NCBI RefSeq assembly: GCF_029963765.1
Contig: NZ_JALBYU010000006.1
Coordinates: forward strand, 186,001-250,000
Source of the DNA: Pseudomonas sp. UYIF39
Lineage (GTDB): Bacteria; Pseudomonadota; Gammaproteobacteria; Pseudomonadales; Pseudomonadaceae
Direction: 5' to 3'
Length of the DNA: 64,000 nucleotides
Numbering within the stretch: the stretch's first letter is position 1; each line of letters opens with the position of its first letter. The position numbers were made by a program, and so were the translations under genes. The notes beneath the pieces are model-generated. The model was given only the letters and a program-made list of their open reading frames with translations, was not told the origin of the DNA and made no database searches. Below are positions 53,329 through 64,000 of the stretch, in pieces.

Positions 53329-53705
53329 CTATGATAAAACGCCATCCGCCCTTCCATCCTCATGCATGAGGCCCCCTGGTTCACGGCATGCAGGCAGCAT
53401 GCTGTGGGTTGCGCACTGATCAGGATTGGAGGGTGGGCACACAAGGCCGATTTATGCATCGACCTCAGTTTATATGTCCCTACTGAACTGACTTTTTATC
53501 ATTATTGGCTTCAGCTACTTGAGCGACAGTGATTCTGTTGGCGCGTCTCAAGGACGCACAAACTGAATAGGTCGTAGCAAGTTGGGGCGAAGAATATCAC
53601 GACACGGCAAACCCGCGCGTCTGTTCCCGACTTGATAGTCCGGGCACGGGCGCTGAGCCCACTATACTCATCGTGATTTTATAGACGAGCCTGTGAGGAG
53701 CAGTC
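53329..53705. other. Divergent intergenic region of mqo and ilvD
   Basis: About 377 bases with no gene. It holds the promoters of both genes. TATACT at 53663-53668, 38 bases before the ilvD start codon, is a likely -10 element for ilvD. TTTATGCATCGACC near 53450 and the AT-rich TTTTTATCATTATTGG near 53492 may belong to the mqo side. Confidence 0.45.
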
Positions 53706-55388
53706 ATGAGCGACAAAGACGATTTGCGCAAATATTCCTCCCAAGTGGTCGACGGCGTGGAACGCGCGCCGGGACGATCCATGCTGCGCGCAGTGGGTTT
53801 CACGGACGAGGACTTCAAGAAACCGCAGATCGGCATCGCCTCCACGTGGGCGATGGTCACGCCCTGCAACATGCACATCGACAAGCTTGCGATTGAAGCC
53901 GAAAAAGGCGCGAATGCCGCCGGCGCCAAGGGTGTCATTTTCAACACCATCACCATTTCCGACGGCATCGCCAACGGCACTGAAGGTATGAAGTATTCGC
54001 TGGTGTCGCGGGAAGTGATCGCCGATTCCATTGAAGTGGTGGCCGGCTGCGAAGGCTTTGACGGTCTGGTCACCGTGGGTGGTTGTGACAAGAACATGCC
54101 GGGCTGCCTGATCGGCATGGCGCGGCTGAATCGCCCTTCCATTTTCGTGTATGGCGGCACCATCCGGCCGGGCGCTGGCCACACCGATATCATCTCTGTG
54201 TTCGAGGCCGTGGGTCAGCACGCGCGGGGGGATATCAGCGAGATTCAGGTCAAGCAAATCGAGGAAGTGGCGATTCCAGGCCCAGGCTCCTGCGGCGGTA
54301 TGTACACGGCCAACACCATGGCATCCGCGATTGAGGCGCTGGGCATGAGCTTGCCCGGTTCCAGCTCTCAGGACGCCGTCGGTAGCGACAAGGCTTCGGA
54401 CAGTTTTCGCGCTGGTCAGCAGGTCATGGAGCTGCTCAAACAAGACATCAAACCGCGCGACATCATGACCCGCAAGGCCTTTGAAAATGCGATTCGGGTG
54501 GTGATCGCCCTCGCCGGTTCGACCAATGCCGTGCTGCACCTCCTGGCCATGGCGCATGCCGTGGATGTCGAACTCACGCTGGATGATTTCGTCGAGTTGG
54601 GCAAGGTGTCTCCGGTGGTGGCCGACCTGCGCCCCAGCGGTCAATACATGATGAGTGAACTGGTGGCCATCGGCGGCATCCAGCCACTGATGAAGCGCAT
54701 GCTCGCCGCCGGCATGCTGCATGGCGATGCGCTGACGGTCACCGGCAAAACCCTGGCCGAAAACCTGGAAAACGTACCCGATTACCCCGAAGGTCAGGAC
54801 GTGATCCTGCCCTTCGACCACCCCATCAAAAAGGACTCCCATTTAGTGGTGCTGCGCGGCAACCTTTCGCCCACTGGCGCTGTGGCCAAGATCACCGGCA
54901 AGGAAGGCTTGCGCTTTGAAGGCACGGCTCGTGTGTATCACGGCGAGGAAGGCGCGCTGGCCGGTATCCTCAACGGCGAAGTGAAAGCCGGCGACGTGAT
55001 CGTGATTCGCTACGAAGGCCCCAAGGGCGGCCCGGGCATGCGCGAAATGCTCTCGCCGACTTCGGCGGTGATGGGCAAAGGGCTGGGCAAGGACGTTGCG
55101 CTCATCACCGACGGCCGCTTCTCCGGCGGTTCACACGGTTTTGTGGTGGGCCATATCACGCCCGAAGCGTTTGATGGCGGGCCGATCGCGCTGATTGAAG
55201 ACGGCGACAAGATCACCATCGACGCCGAAACACGGCAGATTACGGTCGATGTTTCCGACGCCGAACTGGCCGAGCGTAAAACCCGCTGGGTGCGCCCGGA
55301 ATCCAAGTACAAACGCGGGGTGTTGGCCAAGTACGCGAAGACGGTGTCCAGCGCCTCGGAAGGCGCCGTGACGGATAAGTACCTCTAA
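53706..55388 (+). CDS. ilvD: Dihydroxy-acid dehydratase
   Basis: A 560-residue iron-sulphur dehydratase of the IlvD/Edd family for branched-chain amino acid synthesis. Cluster cysteines are in [28 protein letters not shown] and [20 protein letters not shown]; the catalytic end has [20 protein letters not shown]. The length and the start [20 protein letters not shown] match the short group distinct from the 610-residue enterobacterial form; Pseudomonas often has both. GTGAGGAGCAGTC precedes the ATG. It converges with the chemoreceptor gene only four bases on. Confidence 0.9.
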   Translation: MSDKDDLRKYSSQVVDGVERAPGRSMLRAVGFTDEDFKKPQIGIASTWAMVTPCNMHIDKLAIEAEKGANAAGAKGVIFNTITISDGIANGTEGMKYSLVSREVIADSIEVVAGCEGFDGLVTVGGCDKNMPGCLIGMARLNRPSIFVYGGTIRPGAGHTDIISVFEAVGQHARGDISEIQVKQIEEVAIPGPGSCGGMYTANTMASAIEALGMSLPGSSSQDAVGSDKASDSFRAGQQVMELLKQDIKPRDIMTRKAFENAIRVVIALAGSTNAVLHLLAMAHAVDVELTLDDFVELGKVSPVVADLRPSGQYMMSELVAIGGIQPLMKRMLAAGMLHGDALTVTGKTLAENLENVPDYPEGQDVILPFDHPIKKDSHLVVLRGNLSPTGAVAKITGKEGLRFEGTARVYHGEEGALAGILNGEVKAGDVIVIRYEGPKGGPGMREMLSPTSAVMGKGLGKDVALITDGRFSGGSHGFVVGHITPEAFDGGPIALIEDGDKITIDAETRQITVDVSDAELAERKTRWVRPESKYKRGVLAKYAKTVSSASEGAVTDKYL

Positions 55389-55392
55389 AGCA

Positions 55393-57006
55393 TCAAAGCC
55401 GAAACCGATCCACCGACTGCGACAGCTTGCCTGCCAGGGTGGACAGTTCATCGGTGGTCGAAGCAGTCCGGCCAATGACCTTGCTGTTGCCTTCGGACAT
55501 GCCGGCAATCATTTCGACCTGATGGGCGATTTCATTGCTGGCCAGGCTCTGCTCACCGATGGTGCGGGTGATGTCGTTGACTAGCTGAGTGGTGTTCAAC
55601 GTGGCGTCGAGGATTTCGCGGATGGCGCGCTCGACGTCAGCGGTCACGGCCATGCCTTTGTCGACCTGCGCCACGCCCGCCTCCATGCTGGTCACCGCCT
55701 CGCGGGTGCTTTGCTGGATGCGCGACACCATCGTGGCAATTTCCTGGGTGGAGGCACTGGTCCGTCCCGCCAGGCTGCGCACCTCGTCGGCCACCACGGC
55801 AAATCCACGTCCCTGCTCACCGGCGCGAGCGGCTTCGATCGCGGCGTTGAGCGCCAGCAGGTTGGTTTGATCGGCGATGCCCTTGATCACCTGGATGATG
55901 CTGAAAATCCCTTCGGACTCCTTGTCCAGCGTGCGGATCACCTGGGCCGATTGCTGCGCCGAACGCGCAATACCGTCCATGTCGTTGACCACCTGATGGA
56001 TCACACGACCGCCATCCTTGGCCAGTGCCTCGGCCTGATTGGCCATGTTCAGCGCACGCTCGGCGTGCCGGGTAATTTCCTCGATGCTCGCGGTCATTTC
56101 GCTGGCCGCCGCTGCCATGGTGCTGGCGGCTACGCTTTGCTGCTGGCTGCTGCCGGCCACTTCGTGGCAGCCACTACTCAATTGCTCACTCATGCCGCTC
56201 ACGCCGTGGGCGTTGCTGCGCACGACTTCGATCATGCCGCGCAGGTCACGTTGCATGGTCGCGAGGCTGCGAATCAGGGCGCTCGCTTCGTCGTTGTGAG
56301 TGGGCTCGACAATCGATTCGCTCAGGTTGCCATGGGCGATCCTGTCGGCGATGCGGCTGGCGGTCTGCAACGGCCCCATGATGCTCAGCATCACCGAGCG
56401 CCCCTGGGCCAGCAGCAATAACAGGCTGGCGATCAGGACGCCGCCGAGGGTGAAGTTGGCGTTACTGATGACTTTCTGAGTGCCGACACTGGTCTGTTGG
56501 GTGTTGGTTTCGATCAGTTCGCTGAGGGCGGCCATCTGATCTTCCAGCTGGCTGAATACGCTACTGAAACTGCCCAGTTGTTGCTGCGCGGCCTCCGGAT
56601 TTTCCAGCGCCAGTGCGACGATGCGTTCGGCTACGCTGATGTAGGTATCGAGGCTGGGCTTGATCTTGTTCAGGCCCGCTTTAAGGGTGTCGTTGACCGG
56701 CAGCTTGAGGTTTTCACCGAGCATTTCACGAAAATGCGCCGCATGTTCCTCGATGGAGGTGCGCACCTCGGCTTTGCTGCTGGTGCTTTTGCCCAACCCG
56801 ACCAGCATCGCGGACAGCACGTCGGCGCGTAACGCGTCGTGCATCATGTCGGCTTCGAGGTGATTGCGCAGCACGGCCATACTGACCTCGTTGTCATTCA
56901 CCGCCTCAGCCATCTGGGTGTTTCCCAGGTAACTGACCAGACTCATGATCAACGCGGTAATCAGCCCGGTGCCAATCAGCAGAATCAAACGTAATTTTAT
57001 GGACAC
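55393..57006 (-). CDS. Methyl-accepting chemotaxis protein
   Basis: A 537-residue transmembrane chemoreceptor. Helix 1 is [20 protein letters not shown] (about 5-25), a four-helix-bundle ligand domain follows to about 185, helix 2 is [20 protein letters not shown], then HAMP and the signalling domain. The tip reads [20 protein letters not shown] and [20 protein letters not shown]. No CheR/CheB tether pentapeptide is seen at the end (SVDRFRL). The ligand is unknown. Confidence 0.92.
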   Translation of the reverse strand: MSIKLRLILLIGTGLITALIMSLVSYLGNTQMAEAVNDNEVSMAVLRNHLEADMMHDALRADVLSAMLVGLGKSTSSKAEVRTSIEEHAAHFREMLGENLKLPVNDTLKAGLNKIKPSLDTYISVAERIVALALENPEAAQQQLGSFSSVFSQLEDQMAALSELIETNTQQTSVGTQKVISNANFTLGGVLIASLLLLLAQGRSVMLSIMGPLQTASRIADRIAHGNLSESIVEPTHNDEASALIRSLATMQRDLRGMIEVVRSNAHGVSGMSEQLSSGCHEVAGSSQQQSVAASTMAAAASEMTASIEEITRHAERALNMANQAEALAKDGGRVIHQVVNDMDGIARSAQQSAQVIRTLDKESEGIFSIIQVIKGIADQTNLLALNAAIEAARAGEQGRGFAVVADEVRSLAGRTSASTQEIATMVSRIQQSTREAVTSMEAGVAQVDKGMAVTADVERAIREILDATLNTTQLVNDITRTIGEQSLASNEIAHQVEMIAGMSEGNSKVIGRTASTTDELSTLAGKLSQSVDRFRL

Positions 57007-57171
57007 TCTGTGGATCCTCTCTTAGCACGTTTGTCAGTGGCGTGAAGCCAACTGCGGATTGGTTTGCTGAAAAGGTTATCGGCTGGCACGAGTGGTTAAT
57101 GAAGCGAAGTACCCATACGCGCATGTCTTTACGACATGCGGTATGTTTTTTCGGTTTTGAGGGCGCCCGAA

Positions 57172-58119
57172 TCAGGCAGCAGAGAAGAAGTATCGCGTCA
57201 GGTGAAAGAAGATCGGCGCTGCGAAGCAAATCGAGTCCATCCGGTCGAGCATGCCGCCGTGACCTTTGATCATGGTGCCCCAGTCCTTGGCGCTCAAACT
57301 GCGCTTGATCGCCGACATGACCAGGCCACCGAGGAAGCCCATCACCACGATGACGAACGACATCATCAGTGACTGCCAGAAGCTGAAGGGGGTCATCCAG
57401 AACATGCAGCCGCCAATCAGCGTTGCGGACAGGCCGCCACCGACCAGACCTTCCACCGTTTTTGACGGACTCACCAGCGGCGCGACCTTGTGTTTGCCGA
57501 AGAGCTTGCCGAACACGTACTGCAACACGTCACTCAACTGAACGACGAACACCAGATAGAACAGCAGCAGCGCGTTTTGGCCCGTGAATCCTTCCAGATC
57601 CAAAAGCAAAAGCGCGGGCGCATGGCTGATGCAATAAATGCAGATCATCACGCCCCACTGGATTTTTGCCGTCCTTTCCAGGAAGCCGTCAGTGTCCTGA
57701 CTCAGCACCGCAATCGCCGGCAACAGCAGGAATGAATACACCGGAATCAGCAGCGTAAACATCGAATACCAGTGAGTACCGATCAGAATGTATTGCAGCG
57801 GGATCAGGATGAAAAACGCCGAGAACAGGGCGTTATGGTCACCCCGTCTGGTCGGCGTCAGGGTGATGAACTCCCTGAGCGCGAACAGTGAGATGAATCC
57901 GAACAGGACGACCGTTGCATTGCCGCCCAGCAGGTAGGAAACGAAGAAGATGATGACCATTCCCCACCAGGCATTCACGCGCTGATTGAGGTTTTCGATG
58001 GTCGAGACAGCGCCTTCCGTTTTGGCCCGCCGGGCCAGCAATCGACCGGCGAGCGACGCAATCGCCAGCAAGCAGGCCAATCCAAAAAAGAACCACAAAA
58101 ACTTTGCTTCAAGACTCAT
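57172..58119 (-). CDS. CdsA-family phosphatidate cytidylyltransferase
   Basis: A 315-residue membrane protein with about eight spans that makes CDP-diacylglycerol from phosphatidic acid and CTP. The CdsA signature is MSAIKRSLSAKDWGTMIKGH followed by GGMLDRMDSI. It is a second, non-essential-type CdsA and is translated with the acyltransferase upstream (four-base overlap). Together with the two genes before it, it could form an alternative phospholipid route. Its ribosome site overlaps the acyltransferase end. Confidence 0.88.
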   Translation of the reverse strand: MSLEAKFLWFFFGLACLLAIASLAGRLLARRAKTEGAVSTIENLNQRVNAWWGMVIIFFVSYLLGGNATVVLFGFISLFALREFITLTPTRRGDHNALFSAFFILIPLQYILIGTHWYSMFTLLIPVYSFLLLPAIAVLSQDTDGFLERTAKIQWGVMICIYCISHAPALLLLDLEGFTGQNALLLFYLVFVVQLSDVLQYVFGKLFGKHKVAPLVSPSKTVEGLVGGGLSATLIGGCMFWMTPFSFWQSLMMSFVIVVMGFLGGLVMSAIKRSLSAKDWGTMIKGHGGMLDRMDSICFAAPIFFHLTRYFFSAA

Positions 58120-58715
58120 TTCGACAGCCCCACAATGGCGTTACGCGCGCGTTCCAGAAACACCTGTTTGTCCTCGCCAGCAATCCTTTGCATCGGATTG
58201 CCGATACGGATCGTGCAGATGATCGGCAGAGGGACGTGTTTGCCTTTGGGCATGGAGCGATGAAGGTTTTCCAGGTAGATCGGCACCAGATCGACATCGG
58301 GGAAGGTCTCGGCCAGCCGGAAAAGACCTGATTTGAATTCCCCGGGCAGTGCCTCGGATGAGCGAGTGCCTTCCGGAAAGAAGATGATCGAATGACCTGC
58401 CTGCACCACATCGAAAATGGGCTCCAGCGCGTTTTTACCAGGCGCCGGTTTACGGTCAATCAATACGGCATTCAGACCTTTCTGGGAGATGTACGACAGA
58501 AAACGGTTCTTTCCCCAGTAATCGGCAGCGGCGATCGGCTTCACATTTAACCTGGCCTCGGGCGGCAGGGCCGCAATGATGGCCAAGGTGTCCATGTGAC
58601 TGGTGTGATTGGCGAAATAGATTCGCTGACGCGAGAGGTCCGGTGGGCTCTCCCATCTGGCCGTGACGCCAATAACCAGTCGAAGAACAGAAATCAGCGC
58701 ATTACTGATCCACAT
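58116..58715 (-). CDS. 1-acyl-glycerol-3-phosphate acyltransferase-like protein
   Basis: A 199-residue PlsC-type acyltransferase. The HX4D motif is FANHTSHMDTLA near residue 35, and the glycerol-phosphate motif is FFPEGTRSSEA near 113, with VPIYLENLHRSMPKG later. It is shorter than PlsC (about 245). It overlaps the phosphatidyltransferase gene by 14 bases and the CdsA-type gene by 4, so the three are one coupled operon. Confidence 0.88.
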   Translation of the reverse strand: MWISNALISVLRLVIGVTARWESPPDLSRQRIYFANHTSHMDTLAIIAALPPEARLNVKPIAAADYWGKNRFLSYISQKGLNAVLIDRKPAPGKNALEPIFDVVQAGHSIIFFPEGTRSSEALPGEFKSGLFRLAETFPDVDLVPIYLENLHRSMPKGKHVPLPIICTIRIGNPMQRIAGEDKQVFLERARNAIVGLSK

Positions 58716-59334
58716 GGTCGGCCCCCTTCAGCTGCTTGGCGATCGCCAGCGTTCGCGTGACGCAGGTTGCGATTGAGCCAATGGCGATGACAGCCAGCGC
58801 GATCAACAGTCCGTAGTGAGTGCCGTAAACGGATGCTTCGACGGCATTCAGCAGCAGTCCTGCGGTCATCACGGCCATTCGATGCTGCTTGGCCATAGGG
58901 CCGATGAAGGTCTGCTTGAGGCCAATCGAGCCGCCGAACACCCTGACATAAGCAGTAAGGGCAGCGGCCAGGGCAGCAAACCATCCGAGGTCGGATTGCC
59001 CAATGGCATACCCCAGCCCAACGATCAGCAAGCTGTCGGCTATCCGGTCCGGGAATTCGTTGTAGAGACTGCCGATATCGGACTTCTTGCCGCCTTCTAT
59101 CGCCACCATCCCATCGAAGAGATTGCACAGCAGGCGCAACTGAATGCCGATCGCGCAGCAGATCGATCCAATGACACCACTATCGATATTGAGCGCCACG
59201 ACGCCGGCGAACGCGAAGGCAATGCTGGCGACGGAGATCTGATTGGGGGAAATGTCTCTTTTCACCAGAATGTCGGTGATGTGTTTTGCCCAGCCCGCAG
59301 AGCGCGTCTTGATGGGTCTTCTGTTGTCATCCAC
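58702..59334 (-). CDS. CDP-alcohol phosphatidyltransferase family protein
   Basis: A 210-residue membrane enzyme of the CDP-alcohol phosphotransferase family. The active-site region reads NLFDGMVAIEGGKKSDIGSL then YNEFPDRIAD. The usual DGxxARx8Gx3Dx3D has Ile in place of Arg and Asn in place of the third Asp, a variant typical of a separate branch. Four to six membrane segments surround it. It is the first gene of the trio that continues with PlsC- and CdsA-like genes. The head group it attaches is unknown. Confidence 0.82.
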   Translation of the reverse strand: MDDNRRPIKTRSAGWAKHITDILVKRDISPNQISVASIAFAFAGVVALNIDSGVIGSICCAIGIQLRLLCNLFDGMVAIEGGKKSDIGSLYNEFPDRIADSLLIVGLGYAIGQSDLGWFAALAAALTAYVRVFGGSIGLKQTFIGPMAKQHRMAVMTAGLLLNAVEASVYGTHYGLLIALAVIAIGSIATCVTRTLAIAKQLKGADHVDQ

Positions 59335-59588
59335 TGGCCAATATCCCTATAAATGATGAGTTACTACAGATCGCATTGTAGTGGCGAGTCGCGCTGACCA
59401 CACCCCGCAATATGCAAAACCGTTGGCGGTGTTATCGATTTTTTTTGAACACCGTTACGCCCTTAAACCTCGAGACAAGCCCTCAACGCACGTTCGTTTT
59501 TTTCTCGGCCGTATGCTAGGTTGTACGACGACCGATAAGTGATATTTTCACTTTCGCTCCGACGACCCACAACAACAAGGAAACACCT
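59335..59588. other. Divergent intergenic region
   Basis: No gene is seen in these 254 bases. They contain the promoters of the phospholipid trio (left) and of the secreted SnoaL-like gene (right). AACAACAAGGAAACACCT at 59570 gives the ribosome site of the right gene. Confidence 0.4.
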
Positions 59589-60020
59589 ATGAAAAAAGTG
59601 AAACTGCTGATTGGATTCTTGTGCCTCTTCAGTGGCTACGTAGCCGCCGCTCCTGTTTCCGCGGACAAAGATGTTGCGCAAGCTGTCGATCATCTGACGC
59701 AGGCCATGTTGCACAAGAACATTGCTGATCTGAAAGCGCTGACCGCCGAGAACCTGACCTACGGGCATTCCAGCGGGAAGATCCAGGACAAAAAAGATTT
59801 CATCGCCGATATCGAAACAGGCAAAAGCGCGTTCAAAACGTTAGAGATGCAGAACCAGACCATCACCGTATCGGGTGATGTAGCGTTGGTCCGCCATCAC
59901 TTCTCGGCACAAGCGCTCAAAGGCACCGAAGTGGTTCCGACGGAAATCGAGAACTTCCAGATTTGGCAAAAACAGAAAGGCCACTGGTTGCTGGTAGGCC
60001 GACAAGCGTTCAAGTTCTGA
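59589..60020 (+). CDS. Secreted SnoaL/DUF4440-like protein
   Basis: A 143-residue exported NTF2-like protein. A signal peptide (LLIGFLCLFSGYVAAAP) ends near residue 22. The fold is shown by VDHLTQAMLHKNIADLKALT, AENLTYGHSSGKIQDKKDFI, and the strand pairs ITVSGDVALVRHHFSAQA and NFQIWQKQKGHWLLVGRQAF. The role is unknown; DUF4440 proteins often bind small molecules. AAGGAAACACCT precedes the ATG. Confidence 0.82.
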   Translation: MKKVKLLIGFLCLFSGYVAAAPVSADKDVAQAVDHLTQAMLHKNIADLKALTAENLTYGHSSGKIQDKKDFIADIETGKSAFKTLEMQNQTITVSGDVALVRHHFSAQALKGTEVVPTEIENFQIWQKQKGHWLLVGRQAFKF

Positions 60021-60036
60021 TTTTTGTTTAACGAAG

Positions 60037-60067
60037 GGGACGCCGGTTAGCCAGGCTACGGTGTCCC
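60037..60067. terminator. Hairpin between convergent genes
   Basis: GGGACGCCG pairs with CGGTGTCCC, and TAGCC pairs with GGCTA inside, giving an extended stem of about 14 pairs around a single A. It lies between the SnoaL-like gene and the convergent porin gene. Confidence 0.65.
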
Positions 60068-60116
60068 TACCGCCGGCAAACGCGCTGAAGGCGGGTTGGC
60101 CGGACGCGTTCAAGTA

Positions 60117-61703
<1,587 letters not shown>

Positions 61704-61808
61704 TTATTGTTTTGTTTCCGCGACCGGCCATTTTTCGTGAGTTATGAATTGTCGTAATCAACGAAAAAAAGGATGCCTCATCGCAAATACGCTGCTACAT
61801 TTGGCGGT

Positions 61809-61820
61809 GTTAACGTTAAC
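61809..61820. promoter_or_regulatory. LacI-type palindrome in the sugar locus
   Basis: GTTAACGTTAAC is a perfect 12-base palindrome with the central CG typical of LacI-family operators. It lies 30 bases before the sugar-binding-protein start and within the divergent region of the porin gene, so it may control both. Confidence 0.55.
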
Positions 61821-61850
61821 TTTTCTAAAAACAAAAATAAAGGGGGCTCT

Positions 61851-63125
61851 ATGAAACAGCTGAAATCTCTCCTTCCAGCAGCACTGCTCACCCTCTGTGC
61901 CGGGCTTCCATCCCTCTCGAGCGCAGCCAATTTGACGATCTCGTGTGGTGCGGTGGGTGCGGAGTTACAACTCTGCAAGGAGGCAGTCGAGGCGTGGTCG
62001 AAACAAACCGGCAACAACGTCGAGGTGGTTTCCACGCCTAACTCGGCGACCGAGCGGTTGTCGTTCTACCAACAGATCCTCAGTGCGCAGTCCGCCGACA
62101 TCGACATCATTCAAATCGATATGGTGTGGCCAGGGATGCTCGCCAAACACCTGATGGACCTGCGCGAGGTGCTTCCCGCCAACGCGACCCAAGGCTATTT
62201 CCAGGCACAGGTGGATAACGCCACGGTGAACGGACGGCTGGTGTCGATGCCGTGGTTCACCGACTCGGGCTTGCTGTATTACCGCAAGGACTTGCTCGAG
62301 AAATACAACAAGCAAGTCCCCCAGACTTGGGAGGAAATGACCGCTACCGCCAAAGATGTACAACAGGCCGAGCGCACTGCCGGGAACCCCAATGCGTGGG
62401 GTTACATCTTTCAGGGGCGCGCCTACGAGGGTCTGACGTGTAATGCGCTGGAGTGGATCAGCAGCCAACCGGAAGGCGGACTGGTCAATCCACGAGGTGA
62501 CATCGTGGTCAACAGTCAGGCCTCAAGAACGGCTTTGGCCCTGGCGAAAAGCTGGGTAGGAGACATCTCCCCGCGTGGCGTACTCAATTACACCGAGGAA
62601 GAAGGCCGTGGCGTATTCCAATCGGGAAATGCGCTGTTCATGCGTAACTGGCCTTATGTCTGGGCCCTGGTGCAAAGCCAGGACAGTGCCGTAAAAGACA
62701 AGGTTGGGGTTGCTCCCCTGCCCCGTGGCGGCAAGACCGGCACCCATGCATCCACCCTCGGTGGCTGGGGTCTGGCGGTGTCGCGTTACAGCGCCCATCC
62801 AAAACTTGCCGCAGAGCTGGTGAGCTATCTGAGCAGTGCCCAAGAGCAAAAACATCGTGCCCTGATAGGTGCCTATAACCCGGTTATCGAGTCGCTCTAT
62901 CAAGATCCCGAACTGCTTGCGGCAATGCCTTATTACAGTCAGCTGCACAGCATTCTCAACGATGGGGTCATGCGCCCCGCATCAATAACCGCCGATCGCT
63001 ATCCACGGGTCTCCAATGCGTTCTTCGATCGAGTGCATGGCGTGCTGGCGGGCGAGTTGCCTGTCGATCAGGCGCTGGCCGAACTGGAAAGCGAACTCAC
63101 GCGCATCAAACGCCGGAACTGGTAA
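61851..63125 (+). CDS. Sugar ABC transporter, periplasmic binding protein
   Basis: A 424-residue family 1 solute-binding protein. A signal peptide spans about residues 1-24 (LLPAALLTLCAGLPSLSSA). Hallmarks are NVEVVSTPNSATERLSFYQQ, DIDIIQIDMVWPGMLAKHLM, GRLVSMPWFTDSGLLYYRKD and PLPRGGKTGTHASTLGGWGL; the length and pattern match ThuE/MalE-like trehalose/maltose proteins. AAAGGGGGCTCT before the ATG at 61851 fixes the start. The permease gene follows 21 bases on. Confidence 0.88.
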   Translation: MKQLKSLLPAALLTLCAGLPSLSSAANLTISCGAVGAELQLCKEAVEAWSKQTGNNVEVVSTPNSATERLSFYQQILSAQSADIDIIQIDMVWPGMLAKHLMDLREVLPANATQGYFQAQVDNATVNGRLVSMPWFTDSGLLYYRKDLLEKYNKQVPQTWEEMTATAKDVQQAERTAGNPNAWGYIFQGRAYEGLTCNALEWISSQPEGGLVNPRGDIVVNSQASRTALALAKSWVGDISPRGVLNYTEEEGRGVFQSGNALFMRNWPYVWALVQSQDSAVKDKVGVAPLPRGGKTGTHASTLGGWGLAVSRYSAHPKLAAELVSYLSSAQEQKHRALIGAYNPVIESLYQDPELLAAMPYYSQLHSILNDGVMRPASITADRYPRVSNAFFDRVHGVLAGELPVDQALAELESELTRIKRRNW

Positions 63126-63146
63126 GCCACAAGGAAGGAAATCACC

Positions 63147-64000
63147 ATGTCTGTCTCTACTACCCATGCCCCCTGTGACGAGCTCCTGCTCACCAGGGAA
63201 ACGCTCGTACAACGTCGTCGAGTACGCGCTGCCTGGCTGTTTCTGACACCGATGTTGCTGTGTCTGGCCCTGGTGGCGGCCTGGCCGCTACTGCGAACAT
63301 TCTGGTTCAGCCTGACCGACGCCAACCTGGCAGACACCGGTGGCGGAACCTTCATAGGTTTGAGCAATTATCTGTTCCACAACGGTTCCAGCTGGTCGGG
63401 CATCCTGGTCGATCCTCAATGGTGGAACGCCGTGCGCAACACCTTGCATTTCACCGTGGTGTCGGTGGGACTGGAAGTCGTACTGGGACTGCTGGTGGCG
63501 TTGCTGCTAAACATCAAGTTCACCGGCCGTTCTCTGGTGCGTGCGTTGATTCTGATTCCGTGGGCGATTCCGACCATTGTCTCGGCGAAGATCTGGTCAT
63601 GGATGCTTAACGACCAGTTCGGCATCATCAATCACCTGATGCTGAGCCTCGGCCTGATTGACACCCCTCTGGCCTGGACGGCAGATGCGTATCTGTCGAT
63701 GTGGGCAGTGATCATCGTCGACGTCTGGAAGACCGTCCCTTTTGTCACGCTGCTGATGCTGGCGGCCTTGCAGATGTTGCCGAGTGATTGCTACGAAGCC
63801 GCCAGGGTCGATGGCATTCATCCGCTGAAGGTGTTCTGGCGTGTCACGCTTCCCCTGCTCATGCCCGCACTGCTGGTGGCGGCGATCTTCCGCATCCTCG
63901 ACTCCCTGCGGGTTTTCGACGTCATCTATGTGCTGACCTCGAACTCATCGAGCACCATGAGCATGTCGGTGTATGCCCGCCAGCACCTGGTGGAGTTCCA
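63147..64000 (+). CDS. Sugar ABC transporter permease, cut by window end
   Basis: The first 284 residues of a MalF/ThuF-type permease; the gene runs off the window. The frame opens MSVSTTHAPCDELLLTRETL and has RRRVRAAWLFLTPMLLCLAL as the first helix. The EAA loop is DCYEAARVDGIHPLKVFWRV then TLPLLMPALL near residue 220. AAGGAAGGAAATCACC before the ATG at 63147 is a strong ribosome site. A second permease, ATPase and catabolic genes are expected further right. Confidence 0.87.
   Translation, partial: MSVSTTHAPCDELLLTRETLVQRRRVRAAWLFLTPMLLCLALVAAWPLLRTFWFSLTDANLADTGGGTFIGLSNYLFHNGSSWSGILVDPQWWNAVRNTLHFTVVSVGLEVVLGLLVALLLNIKFTGRSLVRALILIPWAIPTIVSAKIWSWMLNDQFGIINHLMLSLGLIDTPLAWTADAYLSMWAVIIVDVWKTVPFVTLLMLAALQMLPSDCYEAARVDGIHPLKVFWRVTLPLLMPALLVAAIFRILDSLRVFDVIYVLTSNSSSTMSMSVYARQHLVEF

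Overview
The window looks like chromosomal DNA of a Pseudomonas of the fluorescens type. This is an inference from four things: GC-rich coding with Pseudomonas-like codon use; several REP elements with the GAGCAAGCTCGC-type core typical of that group; Pseudomonas-typical families (a DUF6124-like protein, an lhp-type hydroxyproline cluster, a periplasmic-type Mqo); and tightly packed genes. No rRNA, tRNA, CRISPR array, prophage or replication origin was seen. The only mobile-element trace is a short IS66-type transposase remnant, plus a possible degraded integron-cassette stretch.

Layout. 0.1-7.3 kb: an AraC regulator, a carboxymuconolactone-decarboxylase-like protein, then a four-gene set (glutamine-synthetase-like ligase, aldehyde dehydrogenase, iron alcohol dehydrogenase, APC permease) that probably imports and degrades an amine or amino alcohol through gamma-glutamylation. 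7.3-11.6 kb: an accessory patch of small genes (DUF6124, DUF2986, DUF6463, TetR with a divergent DJ-1/PfpI gene, DUF2867) with attC-like sequence and the IS66 remnant. 11.6-13.1 kb: an unusual fusion of a VanX-like D,D-dipeptidase to an L,D-transpeptidase-like domain.

13.2-29.7 kb: a hydroxyproline catabolic cluster. It holds a GntR/FCD regulator, 4-hydroxyproline 2-epimerase, a three-subunit D-hydroxyproline dehydrogenase, an AraC/PAS regulator, a polar amino-acid ABC transporter with an aconitase-X (cis-3-hydroxyproline dehydratase) gene inside the operon, a second proline-racemase-family protein with a Ser/Thr active-site pair, a DapA-like deaminase, an MFS transporter, alpha-ketoglutarate semialdehyde dehydrogenase and an Ldh2-type imino-acid reductase. 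Together they would take trans-4-hydroxy-L-proline to 2-oxoglutarate and 3-hydroxyproline to proline.

29.8-32.0 kb: three tandem Ohr/OsmC peroxidase genes, each preceded by a 25-bp dyad of the form TCGYATRCG-N7-CGYATRCGA, followed by an OhrR-like MarR gene. The same TCGTATACGA half-site lies before the GntR gene, the hydroxyproline ABC operon and the deaminase gene. A fourth Ohr/OsmC gene is at 39.0 kb.

32-49.7 kb: mixed metabolic and stress genes. They include LysR with semialdehyde dehydrogenase, GST, Tat-exported aldo/keto reductase, two alpha/beta hydrolases, MocR with EamA exporter, a secreted CAP protein, a beta-propeller with its regulator, GNAT, KatG, an AbrB-family membrane protein and a 27-residue membrane miniprotein. 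49.9-51.5 kb: a divergent DapF paralogue and an orphan gene of lower GC. 51.7-60 kb: Mqo, IlvD, a chemoreceptor, a phospholipid-synthesis trio (CDP-alcohol phosphatidyltransferase, PlsC, CdsA paralogues) and a secreted SnoaL-like protein. 60.1-64 kb: the start of a sugar uptake locus with a LamB/ScrY-type porin, a divergent binding protein and a permease cut by the window end, with a LacI-type palindrome between them.
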